This document shows, piece after piece, positions 1-7,407 of a stretch of DNA of 16,409 nt (positions within the stretch are counted from its first letter, which is position 1; each line of letters opens with the position of its first letter). The DNA lies in contig DATAYF010000391.1 in assembly GCA_036272735.1 (NCBI GenBank), positions 1-16,409 on the forward strand. Direction: 5' to 3'. The notes beneath the pieces were generated by a model, which was not told the DNA's origin, did not search any database, and saw nothing but the letters and a program-made list of their open reading frames with translations. The DNA is from DATAYF01 sp036272735 (GTDB taxonomy: Bacteria > Chloroflexota > Ktedonobacteria > Ktedonobacterales > Ktedonobacteraceae). Both the position numbers and the translations under genes were made by a program.

Positions 1-26
1 CGGCGCGCACGTACACGTGCGCGCCG
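1..26 (-). terminator. Hairpin downstream of the receiver-scaffold gene
   Basis: Two 10-bp arms (CGGCGCGCAC at 1-10 and its exact reverse complement at 17-26) flank a 6-nt loop. It starts 18 nt beyond the stop codon of the minus-strand gene ending at 45, so it is well placed as that gene's terminator. A U-tract, if present, lies left of position 1 and cannot be seen. Confidence 0.55.
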
Positions 27-44
27 CTTCTGCTTGTATGCTTG

Positions 45-2324
45 TTAGCCCTGCCAGCTACTTTTAGATTCGCGTACCTGTTCTGGCGTGAGTATTCTGA
101 ACAGAATGAGCAGGTTTTCCAGATCATATTCCAGCCCAAGCGAGTGCAGTTCCTGACGGATGCGACCAAGCCCGCTAATTTGCTGCGTGGTAATCATGCC
201 GTAGCTCACCAGGCTTGCCGCCAAAAGCTGGTCTGGCGTCAGCAGTTTGAACATCAGCAGAATTTCGCCGAGTTGATAATTCAGATCAACCCCGCGCAGC
301 ATGCGCTGCACGTGTTGTATCACCTCCAGGCGATTTTCAGGCACCAGGTGCCCAGCCAGGAGCACACTGCCTAATGAACGGGTTGCGCGCCCGTTTAGTA
401 CCATCGGCTGGGCCTGCCGCGTCTGTGCCTCCACGGGTGGCATTGGCGGCAAGCTCTCCATAATATCAATCAACGTGGCATTATTCGGAATAAGGTCTTC
501 TGGTTCCTTCGTCTCTTCTCGCGTCGGTGGTGCCTTCACCTCTTCTGGTTCCGTCTCGCGTACCTGTGAAACCGTAGCATTATCTTGCGGTGTATACCTT
601 TTTTGCTCGTCTCTGCTGTTGGAAGCAGCGGCACGGCTCTGGGGCACGTCGCTTCTTTCATCACGTCGATTGCCCTGGTTGGTGTCAGATTGCAACGGCG
701 TTTCTTCATACTGTGTTGGAGGTGCCAGAGGTGCCGAGGGGGCTGGCGAAACCGGTTGAGTGTTGGCTGGCTGTTGCTGACTCACTCTGGGTGTTGGCGC
801 TGGAACCGCTGTCGATTGGCCGTACGCGTTACGTGACAGCGTATCCATGCGTTTCAAGGCTTCCAAACCGATTTGTCCGGGCGTAGATGGAAGATCTTGA
901 ATCGGCGCTGGACGCAATGGCTGTGTATAGATTGTTCGCTCTGGCGGCGCTTGTTGTGCCTGTGGCGTCGATTGCGACATCAAAGTAGGGTAGTCGTTTG
1001 CTCCAGCCGTTCCATTGCTTACCCTGGAATCGCTGTTGTTCCCGATGAGTGGTTGGTTCGCCGGTGATATGGGTGAGAATTGTTGCTGTCGCTCGGCTGG
1101 TCGCGGATACGCTGCACGCGCAGATGCAGCATTTGATATCTGGTTGTTTTGTGATTGGAGAAACTGTACACCACTGGGCGTCATGGGAGCCTGATTGTTT
1201 TGTGGTTGTATGGCACGATGGCTGCTTGTCATGGTTGGAGGCTGCTTATTTTGTGCTATGGTAAATTCATTCCCCGCATTGCCGACACGCGGCGTCTGTT
1301 CCCCGAACGCTGGCTGCCCGCTTCCCTGTTGCAGGTTGTTGGACGTTGCAGGCCGATAATCACTCAGCAAGCGGCTAAGTTGTGCCAATCCAGATTCCGG
1401 TAACGGCTCGGTTCCGCTCTGCCCATTCGCAAGATTTTGTAGCAGCGTTGCGTCGTTTGCACCACTCTCATTCATATTCTGGTTCTGGTAGGCAGGTAGC
1501 GGTTGGCTGCCTTGTGGAGGCAATGCTTGTTGAAAGCCCGTGTTTCCACTAGAACTGCTCCACGTCCGCTGGTTGGGATAGAGTACCGCGCGAATTCTGT
1601 CGGAGTAGCTTTGTTGCTGTGCCCCTTCGTTCATATCAGATGGTGGTATTGGCGGCAGGTTCTGCTGTGATGGCGGTGTGGCTGGGGGAATTTTAGGGGT
1701 AGGCGCAACGGATTGTGCATAGGTATGGGAATTATTTTGTGTGGAGGGCTGATACGCGCTGGTTTCAGGCAATGGCACGCTAGCACGGAAGCCCGTTCCG
1801 CTCATATACGCCCTGCTATTGGCCGCAGGAGGCGCAAACGACGGGGTCGGGGCACTTTGTGCATTTGAGTATGAGTTTGACGGTGGTGGAGTCTTTGGTA
1901 TGCGAGGCATCGTATGGCTGCTATTGTTCATCACTGGTACACGCGCTCTCACGGCTTCAACCAGGCTCATCAAGCCGAGCATACCGTCGACCTCTATATC
2001 GACGACCGACTGCGCACGCTCCTCTACATCAAGTAATCCATATCCCGCTATATTGGTACATTGAAAGGTAAAAACTTGTACGCCGCGCCCGCGCCGTTGT
2101 GTGTCAAGGGCTACCCAGAATTCTCTCCGTGATGCCGCTGCTTGTGCCATATTTACAAGCACAAGCCGAACTGGATAGCGCGAAATCGCGTCAAAAACTT
2201 CCACCGCCGTCCTGGCCGCGTGACACTCGTATCCTGTAAGCTGTAATTCACTGGTAAGCAGCGCTGCCAGTTGTCGATCTCGCTCGAAAAGCAGAACGTG
2301 TGGTCCCCCAGTGTTGATGTTCAT
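45..2324 (-). CDS. Pseudo-receiver scaffold protein with long low-complexity linker
   Basis: The protein has 759 residues when started at the ATG at 2324. That ATG has a GGAG Shine-Dalgarno at 2334-2337 with 9-nt spacing; an upstream TTG at 2372 is less likely. Residues 6-128 resemble a CheY-like receiver: strand 1 ends in E14-R15-D16. The usual phosphoacceptor Asp at the end of strand 3 is replaced by Asn58 (context LVLVNM), so phosphorylation is unlikely. Residues about 135-640 are a Pro/Gln/Asn/Ser-rich disordered linker. Residues about 650-759 form a helical domain with repeated LGxxLL...LLTPxQL-like units, reminiscent of the repeats at the N-terminus of GspE/MshE-type ATPases (weak, by eye). 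It is probably a cytoplasmic signalling or assembly scaffold; no enzymatic output domain is visible. It is transcribed divergently from the SAM hydrolase gene. Confidence 0.8.
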   Translation of the reverse strand: MNINTGGPHVLLFERDRQLAALLTSELQLTGYECHAARTAVEVFDAISRYPVRLVLVNMAQAAASRREFWVALDTQRRGRGVQVFTFQCTNIAGYGLLDVEERAQSVVDIEVDGMLGLMSLVEAVRARVPVMNNSSHTMPRIPKTPPPSNSYSNAQSAPTPSFAPPAANSRAYMSGTGFRASVPLPETSAYQPSTQNNSHTYAQSVAPTPKIPPATPPSQQNLPPIPPSDMNEGAQQQSYSDRIRAVLYPNQRTWSSSSGNTGFQQALPPQGSQPLPAYQNQNMNESGANDATLLQNLANGQSGTEPLPESGLAQLSRLLSDYRPATSNNLQQGSGQPAFGEQTPRVGNAGNEFTIAQNKQPPTMTSSHRAIQPQNNQAPMTPSGVQFLQSQNNQISNAASARAAYPRPAERQQQFSPISPANQPLIGNNSDSRVSNGTAGANDYPTLMSQSTPQAQQAPPERTIYTQPLRPAPIQDLPSTPGQIGLEALKRMDTLSRNAYGQSTAVPAPTPRVSQQQPANTQPVSPAPSAPLAPPTQYEETPLQSDTNQGNRRDERSDVPQSRAAASNSRDEQKRYTPQDNATVSQVRETEPEEVKAPPTREETKEPEDLIPNNATLIDIMESLPPMPPVEAQTRQAQPMVLNGRATRSLGSVLLAGHLVPENRLEVIQHVQRMLRGVDLNYQLGEILLMFKLLTPDQLLAASLVSYGMITTQQISGLGRIRQELHSLGLEYDLENLLILFRILTPEQVRESKSSWQG

Positions 2325-2467
2325 CGCTAAAAACTCCGGTCGGTTGTGCCTGCCGTTACCTCTATAGAACAATGGCTTGCACAGATTGTCTTTGTGTGGT
2401 CCGGCTGTATAATTGGTATACGCCTGTGGTGCGGCTCTTCGCTATCGCTTTTACTGCCATCGGCGCT

Positions 2468-2496
2468 AGTATAGCATACATCTCTAGCATTGTCAT
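2468..2496 (-). promoter_or_regulatory. Sigma-70-type promoter for the pseudo-receiver gene
   Basis: Read on the minus strand, there is ATGACA at 2496-2491, a 17-nt spacer, and TATACT at 2473-2468 with an extended -10 TGC. Predicted initiation is near 2461, giving a 5' leader of about 137 nt before the ATG at 2324. Confidence 0.55.
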
Positions 2497-2577
2497 AAGA
2501 ACATGACTATTGCCGCATGCCTCTCGTTTATGGCAAAGCTTTAGGCGAACAACTTGCCCGTGGCACGAATGTACTCA

Positions 2578-2612
2578 GCATTCATATGAGGGATTGCGCC
2601 GTTTATGAATGC
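2578..2612. repeat. 9-bp inverted repeat upstream of the SAM hydrolase gene
   Basis: GCATTCATA at 2578-2586 is repeated as its exact reverse complement at 2604-2612, with a 17-nt spacer. It lies 36 bp before the ATG at 2648. It could be a dyad operator or a leader stem-loop; nothing in the sequence decides between these. Confidence 0.4.
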
Positions 2613-2647
2613 CTTAAATAAATAGGAATAGAAGGTTGCACTTCATA

Positions 2648-3478
2648 ATGTCTCAAGCTTTCCCTTCTGAACGCCCAATTGTCGCGTTCTTAACCGATTT
2701 TGGCGTGCACGATGGCTACGTGGGCGTGATGAAAGGGGTGGTGCTCGGCATCGCCTCCGACGCTCACCTCATCGACATCACCCACGATATCGCTCCCCAA
2801 AATGTCTCGGCTGGCGCATGGGTGCTCGCTACAAGCTATGCCTATTTTCCTGCTGGAACGGTGTTCGTGTGCGTGGTTGACCCAGGCGTTGGCAGCAGTA
2901 GGCGTTCTGTGGCACTTCATGCTGGTGCGTGGTATTTTGTTGGTCCCGATAACGGGCTGTTGAGTAACGTGCTGGACGAGCTACCGATACACGCCGCCGT
3001 TGAACTGACCAACCCGGCCTATCACCTGGCACACGTGAGTAGTACCTTCCATGGGCGCGACCTCTTTTCGCCTGTCGCGGCCCACATCGCGCGTGGTGTC
3101 GCACTCTCTGAACTCGGACCGCACGTTGATCCCCGTTCGCTACTCCACCTGCCCGGTACTCCTCCCGTGTATTATGATCAGCACATCGACGCGCAAGTCA
3201 TCCATATTGACCACTTCGGCAACGTAATTACCAACATTCCATTACGCATGACACCCGATCTCTTCGCGCATTCAAAAGTGCGTGCCAGCTTTCCCGATCA
3301 GCAGGTGACCGTGACGAAACAGCAACGTTTCTTCGCCAGTGATGCAACCCATGCTGACCAGGATCCCTTTATATATGGAGACAGTTCTGGTTATGTCGCG
3401 GTGGCCATTCGCAACGGCAACGCCGCCAGCACGCTCGCGCTTGGCGTTGGTGCCCGCGTAATTGTCTCTTTCGATTAA
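2648..3478 (+). CDS. SAM hydroxide adenosyltransferase (DUF62 family SAM hydrolase)
   Basis: This 276-residue protein matches the DUF62/SAM-dependent halogenase-like family, whose non-halogenating members hydrolyse S-adenosylmethionine to adenosine and methionine. Family signatures are visible in order: FLTDFG at 14-19 with DGY at 22-24, DITHDI, VVDPGVGSSRR at 76-86, GPDNGLLS, FHGRDLFSP at 134-142 and IDHFGNVITNI. The Asp-Arg-His set that activates water in the hydrolases is present as D78, R85 and H135, with the expected spacing. The length is normal for the family. The ATG at 2648 is preferred: a GAAGG at 2631-2635 lies 12 nt upstream, whereas a TTG at 2636 would abut it. It appears monocistronic; the role in the cell (SAM or adenosine homeostasis) is inferred from the family. 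Confidence 0.9.
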   Translation: MSQAFPSERPIVAFLTDFGVHDGYVGVMKGVVLGIASDAHLIDITHDIAPQNVSAGAWVLATSYAYFPAGTVFVCVVDPGVGSSRRSVALHAGAWYFVGPDNGLLSNVLDELPIHAAVELTNPAYHLAHVSSTFHGRDLFSPVAAHIARGVALSELGPHVDPRSLLHLPGTPPVYYDQHIDAQVIHIDHFGNVITNIPLRMTPDLFAHSKVRASFPDQQVTVTKQQRFFASDATHADQDPFIYGDSSGYVAVAIRNGNAASTLALGVGARVIVSFD

Positions 3479-3630
3479 TTGTGAGCATTTGAGCTTTGTC
3501 GTACGTGGTATAAACAGAAAACTAGTCCAGGGAACTTGTGAAAAAGCTGTGAATAGCCACAACAAGCAAGAGGCACAAGAAGGCTTGTAGCGCTGCTCTA
3601 TGCACCATTGCAAGCAAAAAACGCCGCCTC
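3479..3630. other. Intergenic stretch without recognised gene
   Basis: This lies between the SAM hydrolase stop and the small transcription unit that begins at 3631. No ORF with a Shine-Dalgarno and no strong hairpin was found. A weak TTGTG/CACAA pairing around 3536-3563 could be a poor terminator for the SAM hydrolase gene. Confidence 0.4.
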
Positions 3631-3659
3631 TTAACTTCACTCTAGAAATATGCTATAAT
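3631..3659 (+). promoter_or_regulatory. Extended -10 promoter of a small transcription unit
   Basis: TTAACT at 3631-3636, a 17-nt spacer, and a perfect TATAAT at 3654-3659 preceded by TGC (extended -10). Initiation is expected near 3666. It faces a stretch that ends at a terminator near 3950. Confidence 0.65.
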
Positions 3660-3750
3660 GAGCTTGTAGCCAGGGGGATAGTGGACATTTCAGCAGTGTT
3701 TTGAGCCAGGGACAGAGTGGTAAGTATGGATTGCCAGTGAGGGGTGACTA

Positions 3751-3942
3751 GTGCTGAACGCTGAAATACCAACGAACAAATTGAAACAGGGTGGAAGTGT
3801 CCTTATGATGCCTCTACCAATACCTATCCATTATCACCCGTTGGATAATTGGAAAACACTTATTGCACATACAATGAAGAATATGCTCCACAACGTTGGA
3901 AGGGCTGGTTTCTCGAAAACGATGATCGAAGTTCGGAACTAG
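3751..3942 (+). CDS. Possible small protein of 63 residues
   Basis: This is a GTG-initiated ORF with a GAGGG Shine-Dalgarno at 3739-3743 about 7 nt upstream. It sits inside a transcription unit bounded by an extended -10 promoter (TSS near 3666) and a terminator at 3900-3950, and its stop codon falls inside the terminator stem. The peptide has no recognised domain: it begins MLNAEIPTNK, has a Pro/His-rich centre (PLPIPIHYHP) and a basic amphipathic end. No membrane segment is evident. The unit could equally be a small RNA of about 290 nt with a chance reading frame; codon conservation in relatives would decide. Confidence 0.35.
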   Translation: MLNAEIPTNKLKQGGSVLMMPLPIPIHYHPLDNWKTLIAHTMKNMLHNVGRAGFSKTMIEVRN

Positions 3943-3952
3943 CCCTTTTGTG
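3900..3952 (+). terminator. Intrinsic terminator of the small unit
   Basis: AAGGGCTGGTT at 3900-3910 pairs with AACTAGCCCTT at 3937-3947 (11 pairs, one G-U). The right arm runs straight into TTTTGTGTTCTT. The loop is long (26 nt) but the stem plus U-rich tail is typical of a rho-independent terminator. Confidence 0.65.
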
Positions 3953-3955
3953 TTC

Positions 3956-4195
3956 TTATGGCACCTTCGCGAATGGATGGCTACTTGCTATAGAGGTGCT
4001 TTTAGCGTTACTGGCATGATCCTTTGCATTCCTGTTCCGGCCAGAGTCTTGTAATGCGTTTCTTGACTGCTCGTTCGTAAGATTCGATCAGTAATCGTAG
4101 TGTTAAACATGCTCCTGCGTGAGCAGGCGTTTCCGCTGCTCACCTTGATGTCATTCTTACACTACTGAGTAATACAACAAGAGAGGGTAAACCAC
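3956..4195 (+). promoter_or_regulatory. Leader region of the prkA operon with stem-loop
   Basis: These 240 bp separate the small unit's terminator from prkA and must hold the operon promoter, but no convincing sigma-70 hexamer pair is seen. TTGACT near 4063 lacks a good partner, which fits use of an alternative sigma factor (inference). A hairpin of GTGAGCAG (4119-4126) with CTGCTCAC (4136-4143) and a 9-nt loop lies about 50 nt before the start codon. GAGAGGG at 4181-4187 is the prkA Shine-Dalgarno. Confidence 0.4.
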
Positions 4196-6091
4196 ATGGA
4201 TCTGGTGAAGCGGTTAGAAGAATATCGAGACCGTGAGCGAGAACTCACTTGGGAAGGAACCTTCGCTCAGTACTTCGAGGTTGCTAGCAAAAAAGCGCCG
4301 GTCGCCCAACTTTCGCATGAACGCATTTATCATATGATTATGGACGGCGGCGTCGAGACGACCCGCACTGGCGAGCCCCGCTACAACTTCTTTAGCCAGG
4401 AAATCTTTGGCATCGAGAAGCCGCTACAGCAGATCGTAGACTACTTCCATTCCGCTGCTCAGCGTTTGGAAGTTCGCAAACGTGTGCTGTTGCTCATGGG
4501 GCCGGTTGGTGGTGGTAAGTCTACGATCGTCTACCTGATCAAGCGGGGACTTGAGGAATATAGCCGTACCGAAGAGGGCGCGATCTACGCGATCAAAGAT
4601 TGCCCCATGCACGAGGAACCACTCCATCTCATCCCCGTGGAATTGCGGCCCGATGTCGAGAAAGAATTCGGCCTCTACATCGAGGGCGACTTGTGCCCAC
4701 ATTGCCGCTATATGGTTGATACGCAGTTTCATGGACATATCGAAGAAGTTCCCGTGAAACGCATCTCGTTCAGCGAAAAGTATCGCGTCGGCGTGGGTAC
4801 CTTTACTCCGTCTGACCCCAAAAGCCAGGACATCAGCGAACTGGTCGGTGGTATCGACCTCTCTACCATCGGCGAGGTTGGTGTCGAAAGTGACCCACGT
4901 GCCTATCGTTTTGATGGCGAACTGAATATCGCGAATCGCGGTGTGATGGAATTCGTCGAAATGTTGAAGACCGACGAGAAATTCCTCTATGTGCTGCTCA
5001 CCTTGAGCCAGGAGCAGAACATCAAAACCGGACGCTTCAGCATGATTTATGCCGACGAGGTCGTCATTAGCCACACCAACGAGCACGAATACCAATCCTT
5101 CGTTGGCAATAAAAAGTCCGAAGCGCTCCAGGACCGCATCATTCTTGTCAAGGTTCCCTATAACTTGCGTGTTTCTGACGAAGTAAAAATCTACGAGAAG
5201 CTCCTCAAACAGAGCTCGCTCAAAGAGGTGCATATCGCTCCCTATACCCTGCGCATCGCCAGCGTCTTCGCCGTCTTGACCCGCCTTGAACAGTCCAAAA
5301 AAGCGGGCATGAGCCTCATGAAGAAGCTCAAACTCTACGATGGCGAGGACATGGAAGATTTCAAGCAGAAAGATGTGCGTGAACTGCAAGATGAGGCCGC
5401 GCGTGAGGGCATGGACGGCATCTCGCCGCGCTACGTCATTAACCGCCTATCAAACGCCCTGGTCAAGCAAAATGTGACCTGTATCAATCCCATCGATGCG
5501 CTCCGCGCCTTGCGTGATGGCCTGGATCAGCATACCAGCATCACCCGCGATGAGCGCGAACAATACCTGAACTTCATCAGCGAAGCTCGTAAAGAGTACG
5601 ATGAGGTCGTCAAGAAAGAGGTTCAGCGCGCCTTCGTCTACTCTTATGAAGAGAACGCTCACACCTTGCTCAACAATTACCTGGATAACGTCGAGGCGTA
5701 CTGCAATAAGACAAAAATGCGCGACCCCATCACCGACGAAGAGATGGAGCCCGACGAGCACCTGATGCGCTCTATCGAAGAGCAGATCGGCGTCACCGAA
5801 AACGCCAAACGCTCCTTCCGCGAAGAAATTCTCATTCGCATCTCGTCGCTGGCTCGTAAGGGACAAACCTTTGACTACACCAGCCACGAGCGCCTGAAGG
5901 AAGCCATCGAGAAGAAGCTGTTCGCCGACCTGCGCGACGTGGTGAAAATTACCACCTCGACACGCACCCCCGATAAAGAGCAGTTGCGTAAAATCAACGA
6001 GGTGGTGGACCGCTTGATGTCTGAGCATGGCTACTGCCACGTGTGCGCGAATGAAATTCTGCGCTACGCGGGCAGTCTCTTGAATCGATAG
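4196..6091 (+). CDS. prkA: PrkA family AAA+ serine kinase / Lon-like protease
   Basis: The 631-residue protein belongs to the PrkA/YeaG family and has the usual length. Its N-terminal AAA+ module holds a Walker A, GPVGGGKST at 102-110 (K108). The Walker B region is MIYADE at 283-288, followed by SHTNEHE with a sensor-like N295. CPMHEEPLHLIP near 138-149 is a family signature. C167-P-H-C170 and a C-terminal CHVC form possible metal-binding Cys pairs. The C-terminal third is the PrkA kinase-like domain, ending in the conserved NEILRYAGSLLNR type of tail. Family members have been reported as serine kinases and, in Bacillus, as AAA+ proteases acting in sporulation; in E. coli YeaG works with YeaH in nitrogen starvation. 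It is the first gene of a three-gene operon, 83 bp ahead of yhbH. Confidence 0.95.
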   Translation: MDLVKRLEEYRDRERELTWEGTFAQYFEVASKKAPVAQLSHERIYHMIMDGGVETTRTGEPRYNFFSQEIFGIEKPLQQIVDYFHSAAQRLEVRKRVLLLMGPVGGGKSTIVYLIKRGLEEYSRTEEGAIYAIKDCPMHEEPLHLIPVELRPDVEKEFGLYIEGDLCPHCRYMVDTQFHGHIEEVPVKRISFSEKYRVGVGTFTPSDPKSQDISELVGGIDLSTIGEVGVESDPRAYRFDGELNIANRGVMEFVEMLKTDEKFLYVLLTLSQEQNIKTGRFSMIYADEVVISHTNEHEYQSFVGNKKSEALQDRIILVKVPYNLRVSDEVKIYEKLLKQSSLKEVHIAPYTLRIASVFAVLTRLEQSKKAGMSLMKKLKLYDGEDMEDFKQKDVRELQDEAAREGMDGISPRYVINRLSNALVKQNVTCINPIDALRALRDGLDQHTSITRDEREQYLNFISEARKEYDEVVKKEVQRAFVYSYEENAHTLLNNYLDNVEAYCNKTKMRDPITDEEMEPDEHLMRSIEEQIGVTENAKRSFREEILIRISSLARKGQTFDYTSHERLKEAIEKKLFADLRDVVKITTSTRTPDKEQLRKINEVVDRLMSEHGYCHVCANEILRYAGSLLNR

Positions 6092-6106
6092 TTCACGGTC
6101 GGTAGC

Positions 6107-6136
6107 GGATGGTACAGTGAACATGCTGCACCATCC
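6107..6136 (+). promoter_or_regulatory. Hairpin between prkA and yhbH
   Basis: GGATGGTACAG at 6107-6117 pairs with CTGCACCATCC at 6126-6136 (10 of 11 positions) around an 8-nt loop. A short T-rich run (GTTTTGTTT) starts about 9 nt later. It could attenuate transcription or stabilise the upstream message; it is too far from the T-run to be a classic terminator. Confidence 0.4.
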
Positions 6137-6174
6137 CTGCCCCGTTTTGTTTCGTGAGAGAAGGAGCATCATTC

Positions 6175-7317
6175 ATGTCTGTCTCTCAACACGACTGGTC
6201 CTTGCATCGCAAAGGACAGATTGACCAGGAGCGCCACAAAGAGAAGATTCGCGAGGCCGTTAAGAAAAATCTCAGCGATATCGTCAGCGAAGAGGGCATT
6301 ATCCTTTCAGATGGCAAGAAAACGGTTCGTATCCCGATCCGCTCCCTCGACGAGTATCGCTTCCGCTTCGATCCCGGCCGTCAACAACATTCCGGCCAGG
6401 GCGACGGCAAGAGTAAGGTTGGAGACGTGGTGGCCCAAGAGCCACGACCCGGTCGTGGCAAAAAGGGGGAGGCGGGTAAGGATCCCGGCCAGGACTATTA
6501 CGAAGCCGAAATTTCGATGGAAGAACTGGCGGCGCTGATCTTCGAGGATCTTGGCTTGCCTAACCTTGAGCAGAAGCGCCAGCAGGAGCTACAAACCGAG
6601 GCGGTGCGCTTTACCGACGTGCGCAAAAAAGGTCCTATGAATAACCTGGACAAAAAACGCACCATCATGGAAAATATCAAGCGCAACGCGGCCAAGGGCG
6701 ATGCCCACTTCAAGGAGATTAAAAGCGAGGACCTGCGCTTCAAAACCTGGGAACCGACCATCAAGTACCAATCTAACGCCGTGGTCATCGCCATGATGGA
6801 CATCTCTGGCTCGATGGGCGAATTCGAAAAATATATTGCGCGCAGCTTCTACTTCTGGATGGTCCGCTTCTTGCGCACCAAGTACAACAATGTGCAGATC
6901 GTCTTTATCAGCCATCATACGGAGGCCAAAGAGGTTACTGAGGACGAATTCTTCCATAGGGGCGAAAGCGGCGGTACGCAGGTCTCTTCTGCCTACGAAC
7001 TGGCTCTGCAAATCATTCAAGAGCGCTACAACCCCAACGACTGGAACATCTACCCGTTCCACTTCTCCGATGGTGATAACCTTCCCTGGGACAACGACCG
7101 CTGCGTCCAACTGGTGACAAGACTGATGGAAATGTGTAACATCTTTGGCTATGGCGAGATCCGTGAGGGCCACTACCGTTCGCCGAGCACGCTAATGTCG
7201 GCGTATAGCAAAGTGACCGACAAAAAATTTACCGCCGTGACCATCTCCGATAAAAAAGAGGTGTATCCCGCGCTACGTAAATTCTTCTCGTTGCACGATC
7301 CCGTAGCATCCCGGTAG
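6175..7317 (+). CDS. yhbH: YhbH/YeaH family protein (DUF444, VWA-like)
   Basis: The 380-residue protein belongs to the DUF444 family that accompanies PrkA and SpoVR. The ATG at 6175 is chosen because AGAAGGAG (6158-6165) lies 9 nt upstream; a GTG at 6154 sits ahead of that signal. The N-terminal 100 residues are charged and Gly/Lys-rich, with RKGQIDQERHKEKIREAVK near the start. The C-terminal half is a von Willebrand factor A-like fold: a MIDAS-type D209-I-S-G-S213 motif, GGTQVSSA around T268 and FSDGDN at 297-302. Metal-dependent binding of a partner is inferred. In E. coli YeaH is co-expressed with the YeaG kinase under RpoS, and in Bacillus yhbH is linked to sporulation. It is 90 bp upstream of spoVR. 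Confidence 0.93.
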   Translation: MSVSQHDWSLHRKGQIDQERHKEKIREAVKKNLSDIVSEEGIILSDGKKTVRIPIRSLDEYRFRFDPGRQQHSGQGDGKSKVGDVVAQEPRPGRGKKGEAGKDPGQDYYEAEISMEELAALIFEDLGLPNLEQKRQQELQTEAVRFTDVRKKGPMNNLDKKRTIMENIKRNAAKGDAHFKEIKSEDLRFKTWEPTIKYQSNAVVIAMMDISGSMGEFEKYIARSFYFWMVRFLRTKYNNVQIVFISHHTEAKEVTEDEFFHRGESGGTQVSSAYELALQIIQERYNPNDWNIYPFHFSDGDNLPWDNDRCVQLVTRLMEMCNIFGYGEIREGHYRSPSTLMSAYSKVTDKKFTAVTISDKKEVYPALRKFFSLHDPVASR

Positions 7318-7332
7318 TAGTATGCTCTTATT

Positions 7333-7383
7333 CCGAAAACCAACGCCACTGGCGTGGCTAGCGCTGCGCGCTCAGGTTTGCGG
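7333..7383 (+). promoter_or_regulatory. Structured leader before the spoVR start
   Basis: CCGAAAACC at 7333-7341 can pair with GGTTTGCGG at 7375-7383 (8 of 9 positions). Between them are GCCAC/GTGGC and AGCGC/GCGCT stems. The fold ends 9 nt before the AAGGAG Shine-Dalgarno at 7393-7398, so it could influence spoVR translation or mRNA processing. Confidence 0.35.
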
Positions 7384-7407
7384 ATAAGTAGTAAGGAGTT
7401 TATGTGC

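Larger units (their letters stand above)
3666..3955 (+). ncRNA. Candidate small transcript (sRNA or small mRNA)
   Basis: This is a free-standing transcription unit defined by the promoter at 3631-3659 and the terminator at 3900-3950. Its 5' part (3666-3750) carries two GCCAGGG copies (3669 and 3705 regions) that could pair with downstream sequence. It matches no RNA family I recognise. It may simply be the mRNA of the 63-codon ORF at 3751-3942. Confidence 0.35.

Noticed and set aside
4063..4095. TTGACT upstream of prkA as a -35 element
   Set aside because: At 17-nt spacing the -10 position reads GATCAG, which is not a usable hexamer.
4424..5389. Long open frame (321 codons) opposite prkA
   Set aside because: Antisense shadow of a well-conserved gene; no Shine-Dalgarno and no recognisable protein.
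5450..6172. Open frame of 240 codons opposite the 3' end of prkA
   Set aside because: Antisense shadow caused by codon bias; prkA in this stretch matches its family to the last residue.
6589..7173. Open frame of 194 codons opposite yhbH
   Set aside because: Shadow of the VWA-like domain coding sequence; no independent signals.
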